This document shows, in pieces, positions 8,196-14,317 of a DNA stretch of 17,253 nt. The notes under the pieces were generated by a model that ran no database searches, was not told the origin of the DNA, and saw only the letters and a list, made by a program, of their open reading frames with translations. The stretch comes from CAYMLQ01 sp964390795. GTDB taxonomy: Bacteria > Verrucomicrobiota > Kiritimatiellia > RFP12 > UBA1067. Each line of letters opens with the position of its first letter. The first letter of the stretch is position 1. Both the position numbers and the translations under genes were made by a program. Location: positions 1-17,253 of the forward strand of contig CAYMLQ010000085.1 in NCBI GenBank assembly GCA_964390795.1, in the 5' to 3' direction.

Positions 8196-8249
8196 CTCTA
8201 CCTTCTTATATCTCACTTATTACTTCTCACATCTTACTTATTACTTCTT
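8160..8249. repeat. Heptad tandem repeat tract D, about 12.9 units, running into the maf start codon
   Basis: In-phase 7-bp units begin GC-rich (ACCCCCG, ACTCCCG, ACCCCCG, ACTCCCG), change through AATCCTA and ACTCTAC, and end AT-rich (CTTCTTA, TATCTCA, CTTATTA, CTTCTCA, CATCTTA, CTTATTA, CTTCTT). The phase never shifts although the unit sequence changes. The TAA stop of the upstream ATPase (8193-8195) lies inside, and the A of the maf ATG falls in the final unit. Confidence 0.9.
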
Positions 8250-8819
8250 ATGACGTCCCTTCCCCTCATCCTCGGCTCCGCCTCGCCCCGCCGCAAAAAG
8301 ATCCTGCAGGCGCTGGGCTGCGCCTTCCGCGTGTCCACCACCGACACCGACGAGATCCATGACGCGACCGACCCCGTGCATACCGTGGTCACCAACGCCG
8401 CAGAGAAATACCGCGCCTGCCGCGCGCGCCACCCCGACGCCGCGCTGATCACGGCCGACACGCTGGTGTGGTTCGAGGGACGCCTCATCGGCAAGCCCGC
8501 GGATCTCGAGGAGGCCGCACAGTTCCTGCGCGCCTTCTCGGGACGCACGCAGATCGTCTATACCGGCGTCGCGCTCGGCCTGCCGGGGCAAGAGCCGGAG
8601 ATCCGCGTCGAAGCCTCCTCCGTGCATTTCAAGATTCTGTCAGACGAAACGATCACGGAATATCTGCATAGGACGCGACCGCTCGACCGCGCGGGCGCCT
8701 ACGATATCGACGAAAACGGCGACCTGCTGATCGCCGGCTTCAGCGGTTCCTACACCAACATTATGGGTCTGCCCGAAGCGCCGGTGCGCGACTGGCTCGC
8801 GGCGCACGGGCTCAGGTGA
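8250..8819 (+). CDS. maf: Maf-family nucleoside triphosphate pyrophosphatase
   Basis: This 189-residue cytoplasmic enzyme hydrolyses non-canonical or excess nucleoside triphosphates to the monophosphate plus pyrophosphate (house-cleaning; the family includes YhdE and YceF). Family motifs in order: LGSASPRRKKIL at residues 8-19, the acidic TDTDE loop at 31-35, AEKYR at 51-55, ITADTLV at 67-73 with the catalytic Asp70, GKP at 81-83, YTGV at 104-107, DRAGAYDI near 147, and SYTNIMGLP near 168. Length is normal. It is probably co-transcribed with the two ABC ATPases, 54 nt upstream, through a repeat tract and without a Shine-Dalgarno sequence. Its last 8 bp overlap ridA on the other strand. Confidence 0.95.
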   Translation: MTSLPLILGSASPRRKKILQALGCAFRVSTTDTDEIHDATDPVHTVVTNAAEKYRACRARHPDAALITADTLVWFEGRLIGKPADLEEAAQFLRAFSGRTQIVYTGVALGLPGQEPEIRVEASSVHFKILSDETITEYLHRTRPLDRAGAYDIDENGDLLIAGFSGSYTNIMGLPEAPVRDWLAAHGLR

Positions 8820-9186
8820 GCGCGATGGCTTCGATCTCGACTTTGGCGCCCTTGGGCAGCCGCGCGACCTGCACGGTCGAACGCGCCGGCGTGTGTCCTC
8901 CGAACATTTCCGCGTAGACCTTGTTAACCGCAGGAAAATCGCCAAGGTCCGTCAGAAACACCGTCGTCTTAACCACCTTGTCCAGATTCGAACCCGCCGC
9001 CTCAAGCACCGCACGCAGGTTCAGCAGCACCTGTAAGGTCTGCTCGGCGGCACCCTCCCCTTCGATCAGTCCCGACTTGGGGTTCAGCGGGATCTGTCCC
9101 GCACAGAAGACCATCCCGTTGGCCACAATCGCCTGCGCGTAAGGCCCGATGGCCTCCGGCGCGCCCGCCGTTTTGATGATGTCCAT
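8812..9186 (-). CDS. ridA: RidA family reactive enamine/imine deaminase
   Basis: This 124-residue protein is of the RidA/YjgF/YER057c/UK114 family, trimeric cytoplasmic enzymes that hydrolyse reactive enamines and imines made by PLP enzymes. Visible family features: AIGPYAQAI near residues 12-20, FCAGQIPLNPKSG at 27-39, NLRAVLEAAGS at 56-66, VVKTTVFLTDLGDF at 71-84, and PARSTVQVARLPKGAKVEIEAIA at 100-122, with Arg102 at the position of the catalytic arginine. Length is typical. AAGGGGAG lies about 8 nt upstream of the ATG, just before the stop of the lipid-kinase gene 3 bp away, so it is the last gene of the minus-strand operon. Its TGA overlaps the TGA of maf tail to tail. Confidence 0.96.
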   Translation of the reverse strand: MDIIKTAGAPEAIGPYAQAIVANGMVFCAGQIPLNPKSGLIEGEGAAEQTLQVLLNLRAVLEAAGSNLDKVVKTTVFLTDLGDFPAVNKVYAEMFGGHTPARSTVQVARLPKGAKVEIEAIALT

Positions 9187-9189
9187 GCC

Positions 9190-10074
9190 TTACTCCCCTT
9201 TTTCTGGCACCAGCACCAGCAGCGCCAGCGGCAGAACCTCGATCTCCACGGGCGTCTCGCCGATGATGTCGCCGTCGGCCTGCACCACGATCGGCGCCTC
9301 GCAGCGTACGCTCACGCTCCTCTTCGCCGCGAACTCGTGGATGATCTTGTTGATGCGTTTCGGCGCGATGCGCCTCAGAAAATAGTACCAAGGATACTCC
9401 AGCGGCGACTTCATGCAGAGGATGCAGACGTCGATCTGTCCGTCGTCCGCACGGATATCGGGCCCGTTCGGATTGAGCGCCTTGGCGAGAATCCCGCAGT
9501 TCGAGATCGCCACGTCGGTCGCCTGGAACACGCGCGTCTCGCCATCGACCGTGACCTCCATGCGCTGCGGCTTGGCCTGCAGCACCTTCCACACCGCCGT
9601 CCCAAAATAGGCGGACCGGCCGAACAGGCTCTTGCCTAAACGCGACGTCTTGTCGATCGTTTCCGCGTTGATGCCGACGCCGGCGTTCAGCAGGAACGTC
9701 CGGCCGCTGATCCGCATCGCATCGATCCTCCGGATCAGCGAAGGCCCGGCAATGAGTGCGACCGAAGCTTCCACCGTGAGGGGTATCCCGAGTTCCCGCG
9801 CGACCATGTTGCCCGTCCCGGCCGGCACGATGCCGAGGGGAATGTCCCCGCCCGCCAAAGCATGGGCCACCGCGGCAACGGTTCCGTCGCCGCCCACCGC
9901 AACCACGCGCTCAAACCCGTCGCGCAGCCGTTTCCGCACGACCTCCGCGATCAGATCGCCGGGCTGCGTCTCAACCACCTCGTGTGCGAGGCCCGTCGCC
10001 CCGAGACAGAGGCGCAGCGCCTCGCGCGTGAGCGTGCTCACCGTGGGAGCCACGATAACTAACGTTTTCATCAT
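9190..10074 (-). CDS. Diacylglycerol kinase-like (DAGK/YegS family) lipid kinase
   Basis: This 294-residue cytoplasmic or membrane-associated kinase phosphorylates a lipid such as diacylglycerol or a related molecule. The nucleotide-binding hallmark VVAVGGDGTVAAVAHAL spans residues 57-73 (GGDGT 61-65), and PAGTGNMVARELGIP at 84-98 is the second conserved block. NAGVGINAE near 155 and a C-terminal ADGD segment near 267-270 also fit the family. The ATG at 10074 overlaps the stop of the HD gene as ATGA, implying translational coupling; a second in-frame ATG follows at once. Substrate cannot be decided: bacterial members act on diacylglycerol, phosphatidylglycerol or long-chain bases. Confidence 0.92.
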   Translation of the reverse strand: MMKTLVIVAPTVSTLTREALRLCLGATGLAHEVVETQPGDLIAEVVRKRLRDGFERVVAVGGDGTVAAVAHALAGGDIPLGIVPAGTGNMVARELGIPLTVEASVALIAGPSLIRRIDAMRISGRTFLLNAGVGINAETIDKTSRLGKSLFGRSAYFGTAVWKVLQAKPQRMEVTVDGETRVFQATDVAISNCGILAKALNPNGPDIRADDGQIDVCILCMKSPLEYPWYYFLRRIAPKRINKIIHEFAAKRSVSVRCEAPIVVQADGDIIGETPVEIEVLPLALLVLVPEKGE

Positions 10075-10862
10075 AGCTGTTCGTCCAGATACGCGCTTGC
10101 CGCAGCGCAGCAGACCGTCACGCCCGGATCGTCGCTAAGCGTCTTCAGAAAGGCCTCGCGAAACTCCAGCACCCGACGCTCCCTCGCAAGCAGCAGCGCG
10201 GTACGGAAATGCAGGCCGCCATTCAGCCATCCCACCTGGATCAGCACGAAATCCGAGAGTGTTTTGATCCACGTGTAACTCACCGGCAGTCCTTTGCTGA
10301 CCGCCTCGACGACGTCCGGCGAAGGCGCGCCCTTCACCTGCAAGTCCCAGGCGATCTCCGGGTTGCGCTCCAACGAGCCGTCGCCGATGGCAACCTCAAG
10401 CACGCGGAAGATGTCGAGCTTGTCGGCGTCACGGATCAGATGCGCCAAGCCCGCCGTGCCCGCAGGCAGCAGGGCGGGAACCTCTTTCTTGTTGTGCAGC
10501 GCCACGGCCGCGATCACGGCTTTGCGCTCATCGGGCTGAAGTTCCGCCAGCCACTGCCGCTCCTCAATCACCGCGACGCCACGCGCCGCGTGGTCGATCG
10601 AACGCGCGTCCTGAAAGGTGCCGAACTCGCTAAGCTGCGAGTAGCGTCCCGCGTCGTGCAGCAGCGCGCACGCCTCGCCGGTCGCACGCACGGCCTCCGG
10701 CCACGCCTCGCCGCTCATGATGAGCCGCGCGTTCTCGACCACGCACAACGTGTGATCCAGCTTCAGTTGCAACATTTGCGGCAGCGTGCCATCAGCGGAT
10801 CGGAAGGTGTCCACATACGCGTGATACCGCCGCGTCAGGGTTTCCAGAAAATCGCGTGTCAT
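10071..10862 (-). CDS. HD-domain metal-dependent phosphohydrolase
   Basis: This 263-residue protein carries the HD-superfamily ligand set in order: His37 (LDHTLCVVENA), His69-Asp70 (LLHDAGRYSQ), His91 (IDHAARG), His123 (ALHNKKE) and Asp145/Asp147 (RDADKLDIFRV). The spacing suggests a divalent-metal or bimetal active site acting on a phosphorylated substrate such as a nucleotide. No other domain or membrane segment is seen. AGGA overlapping the stop codon of the lipoprotein gene, 5 bp upstream, serves as ribosome binding site, and the 3' end overlaps the lipid-kinase ATG by 4 bp. The substrate is unknown. Confidence 0.88.
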   Translation of the reverse strand: MTRDFLETLTRRYHAYVDTFRSADGTLPQMLQLKLDHTLCVVENARLIMSGEAWPEAVRATGEACALLHDAGRYSQLSEFGTFQDARSIDHAARGVAVIEERQWLAELQPDERKAVIAAVALHNKKEVPALLPAGTAGLAHLIRDADKLDIFRVLEVAIGDGSLERNPEIAWDLQVKGAPSPDVVEAVSKGLPVSYTWIKTLSDFVLIQVGWLNGGLHFRTALLLARERRVLEFREAFLKTLSDDPGVTVCCAAASAYLDEQL

Positions 10863-10867
10863 GTGTC

Positions 10868-11965
10868 CTACAGATCGATAATCGAGATCGTCTGCATCTC
10901 GTCAGCCGTGTGTGGCCCGAAGGTCAGGTCGATGTTCGACACATACACCTTGTTGCCGAGGCGGATGCACTCGGAGGGCGAGTCCAGCTCGCCTTTGATG
11001 CCGTCGCACGGCGGGTTTTTCGCGACCACCTCGGCCTTGCCGGTCTTCGCGTCCACGCGGACAATCGCGTTGCCCAGGAAGTCCGCGAACCAGAGCGACC
11101 CCTCGCCGTCGTACTGCATGCCGTCCACGCTCTCGGCGCAGGCCACCGTCGTGAAGAGCGCGCAGCCCTTGACCGCGCCCGATTCGTCGAAGCTGACCTT
11201 CCAGATCTCCTTGTCGCCGAAGTTCGCGACGCACAGCTTTCCTTCGCCGTCAAAGCAGAGCCCGTTGGCCCCAACCTTGACCGGCCCCTTGGTCTGCATC
11301 GTGAAGATCACGTGGGCGTCTTTCTTGGTGCCGTCGACCTTGACCGGCGCGTCGGCCTTGAGGTCGGCCAGCTTGAAGCGGTAGGTGCCGCTGTCCATGG
11401 GGTCGCCCTCGCCGAAAGTCGTCTCGTTCACAAAGACGCTGTCGCCCTTGGCCGCGATCCCGTTGGCGGCGTGCAGCCCGACGGCCACAACCTCGGCGCG
11501 CACGGCTTTGCCGCCTTCAAAAATCACGCGCAGCAGGCGCGACTTGCCCATGCCCTTGCCCGCCAGATTCTGGTTGTCCGAGACATAGAGGTTGCCGTCG
11601 GAGGCGAACACCAGGCCCAGCGAGCTGGAGACGCCGGTCTCGGGGTGTACCGGCAGGTCGATGATCTTCTCGATCCGGTCGTCCTTGGTGATCTTGGCGA
11701 CGCAGCTCGGCTTGCCGCTCGCGGTGTTGTTGATGGAGAGCCAGATCTCGCCGTCCTTGACCGTCATGCCGTCCGGGTTCTTGTACTGTCCGCTGAGGTC
11801 GATGCCCAGCCGCGGCGTCTTCGGCGCCGCCGCGCTACAGGCGCAACCCGCCTGGTGCTCATGCCCGACATGCCCATCCTTGTCCTTCGGCTCCGCTGGC
11901 CCCTTGCCGCACCCGCTCAGCCCGACCGCCGCCACCGCCATCGCGCACACCATCAATCGCTTCAT
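10868..11965 (-). CDS. SMP-30/NHL-type beta-propeller lipoprotein with His/Cys-rich N-terminal linker
   Basis: The protein has 365 residues from the chosen start. The N-terminus has a lipoprotein signal peptide with lipobox LSGC (Cys19), so it should be membrane-anchored outside the cytoplasm. A short linker holds His32, His35, His37, Cys41 and Cys43, a possible metal site. From about residue 50 to the end there are about six repeated segments of the form NG(hydrophobic)...G.(hydrophobic)(F/Y/W)V(S/A)(D/N), for example SLGLVFASDGNLYVSDN, ANGLCFDGEGKLCVANF and VDGMQYDGEGSLWFADF, as in gluconolactonase-like and NHL propellers. I chose the ATG at 11965 because GGAG lies 7 nt upstream; an in-frame ATG at 11986 lacks this and would put extra charge before the signal. 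It is the first gene of a four-gene operon. Whether it is an enzyme is unclear. Confidence 0.85.
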   Translation of the reverse strand: MKRLMVCAMAVAAVGLSGCGKGPAEPKDKDGHVGHEHQAGCACSAAAPKTPRLGIDLSGQYKNPDGMTVKDGEIWLSINNTASGKPSCVAKITKDDRIEKIIDLPVHPETGVSSSLGLVFASDGNLYVSDNQNLAGKGMGKSRLLRVIFEGGKAVRAEVVAVGLHAANGIAAKGDSVFVNETTFGEGDPMDSGTYRFKLADLKADAPVKVDGTKKDAHVIFTMQTKGPVKVGANGLCFDGEGKLCVANFGDKEIWKVSFDESGAVKGCALFTTVACAESVDGMQYDGEGSLWFADFLGNAIVRVDAKTGKAEVVAKNPPCDGIKGELDSPSECIRLGNKVYVSNIDLTFGPHTADEMQTISIIDL

Positions 11966-12014
11966 GATTTGTCTCCGTTTCCGCATCGTTGAAACTCATC
12001 GAATTACAAGAGTT

Positions 12015-12044
12015 ACTATAGCGTATTTTTCTTTCCGCTGTCGA
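12015..12044 (-). promoter_or_regulatory. Promoter of the lipoprotein-HD-lipid kinase-ridA operon
   Basis: On the minus strand TCGACA (12044-12039) is followed after 18 nt by TATAGT (12020-12015). Transcription would start near 12008 and leave about 43 nt of leader before the ATG at 11965. Boxes and spacing fit sigma-70 reasonably. Confidence 0.5.
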
Positions 12045-12108
12045 GTACCGCGTGAGTTGGGATAGCAATTCTAAATTTGATTTTTCGTTCACAGGACTGC
12101 GCGAAAAA

Positions 12109-12145
12109 GGGGCGCACGGTACTCCCAGAGGTCGTGCGCCACCCC
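12109..12145. repeat. GC-rich inverted repeat
   Basis: GGCGCACG (12111-12118) and CGTGCGCC (12133-12140) are perfect complements separated by 14 nt. The stem extends with GG (12109-12110) against CC after a single bulged A at 12141. Two weaker GC-rich dyads follow at 12156-12184 (CCGCGC / GCGCGG, and GCCCG-CTC-CGGGC nested inside). Confidence 0.65.
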
Positions 12146-12227
12146 GAAAGACGCACCGCGCAAGGTGGCCCGCTCCGGGCGCGGATGCGAATGAACGGAG
12201 ATGCCAAATTTGGAATTGCTGAAACTG

Positions 12228-12290
12228 GGAGCAAGGACACACCTGTCCTTGGCGCTACCCAGGAGCAAGGACATTCTTGTCCTTGGCGCT
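12228..12290. repeat. Two tandem copies of a 29-bp hairpin repeat
   Basis: Copies at 12228-12256 and 12262-12290 are identical except for the 4-nt loop (CACC in the first, TTCT in the second). Each has perfect 7-bp arms AAGGACA / TGTCCTT, preceded by GGAGC and followed by GGCGCT. Conserved arms with a variable loop, in direct order 34 bp apart, resemble REP-type palindrome clusters. Confidence 0.85.
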
Positions 12291-12298
12291 GGCACTTT

Positions 12299-12316
12299 CA
12301 CACTTCATGAAGTGTG
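12299..12316. repeat. 18-bp perfect palindrome
   Basis: CACACTTCATGAAGTGTG is a perfect 9+9 palindrome with no loop, lying just after the tandem hairpins. It could be a dimeric protein site or part of a repeat element. Confidence 0.8.
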
Positions 12317-12320
12317 GATG

Positions 12321-12408
12321 AATCTGAAAACAGGAAGGGAGGTCCAAGTTCCCATTTTTGAAAGCTATCCGTGACTGCCGAATCCTCCGGTTTCCTGTTT
12401 TCCAGATT
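12321..12408. repeat. Long inverted repeat with 16-bp arms
   Basis: 12321-12336 pairs with 12392-12408 over 16 base pairs with one bulged C at 12402. Inside it GGAGG (12338-12342) can pair with CCTCC (12384-12388). The remaining loop of about 40 nt shows no coding sense. Confidence 0.75.
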
Positions 12409-12429
12409 TCTCTTAGCAGCCATTTTTCG

Positions 12430-12501
12430 CACGCCAAGACCCGGAGACCCAAAGGTAAGAAGAGCTTCTTTCTCATCTTTGCGTCTTTGGGTCTTGGCGT
12501 G
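12430..12501 (+). repeat. 72-nt long hairpin built from 8-bp iterated arms
   Basis: A perfect 13-bp outer stem (12430-12442 with 12489-12501, CACGCCAAGACCC / GGGTCTTGGCGTG) continues inward with the same centre almost to the apex, interrupted by about three mismatches. Several inner pairs are G-T, which pair as G-U only in plus-strand RNA. The left arm reads in 8-bp steps (ACGCCAAG, ACCCGGAG, ACCCAAAG) and the right arm mirrors it. No T-run follows, so it is not a standard terminator. Confidence 0.8.
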
Positions 12502-12570
12502 AACCAATCTTCCCGGTGCCTGCCTGTCCGTTGCTCGGTTTGTCAGATTCACTTCTCATGAGTGCTATTG

Positions 12571-12591
12571 AGCCTACTTCACGGGTAGGCT
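12571..12591. repeat. Small hairpin, also partner in a larger dyad
   Basis: AGCCTAC (12571-12577) and GTAGGCT (12585-12591) form a 7-bp stem with a 7-nt loop. The same left arm, as ATTGAGCCTA (12567-12576), is also complementary to TAGGCTCAAT (12620-12629), so two mutually exclusive foldings are possible. Confidence 0.6.
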
Positions 12592-12612
12592 GACCTCGCC
12601 AATCATTGTTAT

Positions 12613-12652
12613 GATAATATAGGCTCAATCTCGATAATACAGGTTCAATCTC
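12613..12652. repeat. Tandem duplication of a 20-bp unit
   Basis: 12613-12632 and 12633-12652 are adjacent 20-bp units differing at two positions (GATAATATAGGCTCAATCTC, then the same with C for T at position 8 and T for C at position 12). Function unknown. Confidence 0.85.
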
Positions 12653-12809
12653 TTGGGGTCAAGTGGCTAACTGATTGTTCTGCATATAATTATTCCTTTG
12701 CCTTTGTCATCTCTTGCACGCTAGGCAGGCCTTTTACAAACAAATGAGGTCGCTCTTATGCGGATGTGTACCTGAAAGAGTGCGTGGAAAAGACATAAAG
12801 CCTGCTTCG

Positions 12810-14315
12810 TCAGAAAAACTCCTTCAGCGCCTCCACGGCCTTGAGGTACTTCGCGTAGCGCAGCGCGTAAATCTCGCGGCGGGCGGGATCGGGCTCGTAC
12901 CGCCGCGCGACGCGGGTCATGGCAGCGACCGCCGTCTCGTAGGACGGGTAGAGGCCGCAGGCGACTGCCGCCGCGATGGCCGCGCCGAGCGCGCCGAGTT
13001 CGGAGCCGTCAGGCACCTCGACCGGCACCTGGAAAATGTCCGCAAACATCTGCACCCACACCGCGCTGCGCGACGCGCCGCCCGTGAGCCGGATAACCTC
13101 GGGCTTCGCGCGGAACGCGTAGAGCCGCTGCAGGTGGTAGTTGTGCGAAAAGACGCAGCCCTCGTACACCGCGCGCATGACATCGGCGCGCGTGTGGCGG
13201 TTCACCATGCCCAAGAAACAGGCTTTGGCCGGATAGCCGACATTCGAGCCGTAGAGGAACGGCAGGAAAAGCGGATCGCTCTCGTGCGGGGTCAGCCGGC
13301 CCACGGCCGCGTCGGCCCAGGCGTAGACCCGTTCGCCGCCGGACTGCTTCAACAGCTCTTGCTTGTCCGATAAGAACTCGCTGACGAACCACTCCAGATT
13401 GCCCGCGCCCGTGGGGCTTCCTTCGAGCATCAGATACCAGCCGGGCATGCTGTAACAGGAGGTCATGAAGAGACCCTTGTCGACTAGCGGCTGCCGCGCG
13501 ATGTACTGGTTGTTGCCCCACGTGCCCGCGACCATCACGAACTGGCGCTCGTCCACGCAGCCCGAGGCCAGGCCGCAGGCGTCGATGTCGAACATGCCGC
13601 CTGCCACCGGCGTGCCGGCGGCGAGGCCCGTCAGCGCGGCCGCCGCGGGTGTCACCTTCCCGCACAGGTCCGCGCTCTTGACCAGCGGCGGCAGCAGGTG
13701 CTTCATTTCGGGAATATCGAAAAGCGCCAGCACCTCGTCGTCGTACTGGCCGGTGACCACGTTCATGAGGCTCGTGCCGCTCATGTCGGTGATCTCCATG
13801 TTCACCCGGCCGGTGAGCATGAAGCGGATATAGTCCTTGGCCATCAGCAGCGACGAGGCGCGCGCCACGCTCTGCGGCTCGTGCTCGCGCAGCCACGCCA
13901 GCAGAGCGTTGGGCTGGGCGGGCCAAACGCACTGGGCGGTCTTGGGCAGCGCCCGCGCGTCGACGCCGTCCGCCTTCCACTGGGCGATGATCTCTGCCGC
14001 GCGACCGTCCATAGAGTTGATGCCGTTGCGGACGGACTGGCCGTCCGCATCGATCAGGTACAGCCCGTTTCCGTGGCCGGTGCAGGCGACGCAGGCGATC
14101 TCCGCGGGGGCCACGCCCGACGCGGCGACCGCCTCGCGGATCGCCTCGGCCGTGCCGCGCCACATGTTGCCCATATCGCGCTCCGACCAGCCGGGATGCG
14201 GCTCCAGAATCTCGACCTTGCGGGAGGCGGCCGCCAGCTCGCGGCCGTCTTCGGTGAAGACCGCCGCCTTTGACATCGTGCCGCCGTTATCGACTCCGAC
14301 CAGGTAACGGGCCAT
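12810..14315 (-). CDS. lyxK: FGGY-family carbohydrate kinase, L-xylulose kinase-like
   Basis: This 501-residue cytoplasmic kinase transfers phosphate from ATP to a sugar or polyol. The N-terminal ATPase motif VGVDNGGTMSKAAVF lies at residues 6-20; PGWSERDM (41-48) follows. Catalytic Asp243 is in GGMFDIDACGLASG, and the C-terminal FGGY block TGGASRSAVWVQMFADI is at 411-427, then the adenosine site ELGALGAAIAA (439-449). Blocks such as SPTGAGNLEWF and LFLPFLYGSN resemble E. coli LyxK as I remember it, so L-xylulose or a similar ketose or polyol is the best guess. Length is normal for FGGY kinases. AAGG lies 9 nt before the ATG, inside the end of the permease gene, which ends 2 bp upstream: a transport-and-phosphorylation operon. 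Confidence 0.9.
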   Translation of the reverse strand: MARYLVGVDNGGTMSKAAVFTEDGRELAAASRKVEILEPHPGWSERDMGNMWRGTAEAIREAVAASGVAPAEIACVACTGHGNGLYLIDADGQSVRNGINSMDGRAAEIIAQWKADGVDARALPKTAQCVWPAQPNALLAWLREHEPQSVARASSLLMAKDYIRFMLTGRVNMEITDMSGTSLMNVVTGQYDDEVLALFDIPEMKHLLPPLVKSADLCGKVTPAAAALTGLAAGTPVAGGMFDIDACGLASGCVDERQFVMVAGTWGNNQYIARQPLVDKGLFMTSCYSMPGWYLMLEGSPTGAGNLEWFVSEFLSDKQELLKQSGGERVYAWADAAVGRLTPHESDPLFLPFLYGSNVGYPAKACFLGMVNRHTRADVMRAVYEGCVFSHNYHLQRLYAFRAKPEVIRLTGGASRSAVWVQMFADIFQVPVEVPDGSELGALGAAIAAAVACGLYPSYETAVAAMTRVARRYEPDPARREIYALRYAKYLKAVEALKEFF

Positions 14316-14317
14316 GG

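Larger units (their letters stand above)
11966..12809. other. 844-bp region without a convincing gene, rich in dyads and repeats
   Basis: No reading frame here resembles a known protein or has a plausible ribosome binding site; the short frames (70-84 codons) run through inverted repeats. The stretch carries the operon promoter at its left end, then a succession of hairpin-forming repeats (listed separately), a tandem 20-bp duplication, and about 150 bp of AT-richer sequence with nothing I recognise before the kinase stop. No tRNA or rRNA was seen, and no clear intrinsic terminator for the kinase operon. Confidence 0.7.

Noticed and set aside
5521..8249. CRISPR array
   Set aside because: Units are 7 bp with no spacers and the tracts include coding ends; nothing resembles repeats of 24-40 bp with unique spacers, and no cas gene is present.
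10209..11992. Plus-strand open frames opposite the HD and lipoprotein genes
   Set aside because: Antisense shadows; the minus-strand frames carry clear HD-domain and propeller motifs and SD sequences.
12077..12310. Short frames on both strands over the repeat cluster
   Set aside because: They translate through hairpin repeats, have no plausible start signal and show no family resemblance.
12430..12501. Intrinsic terminator
   Set aside because: The stem is strong but no T-run follows on either strand and no gene ends nearby.
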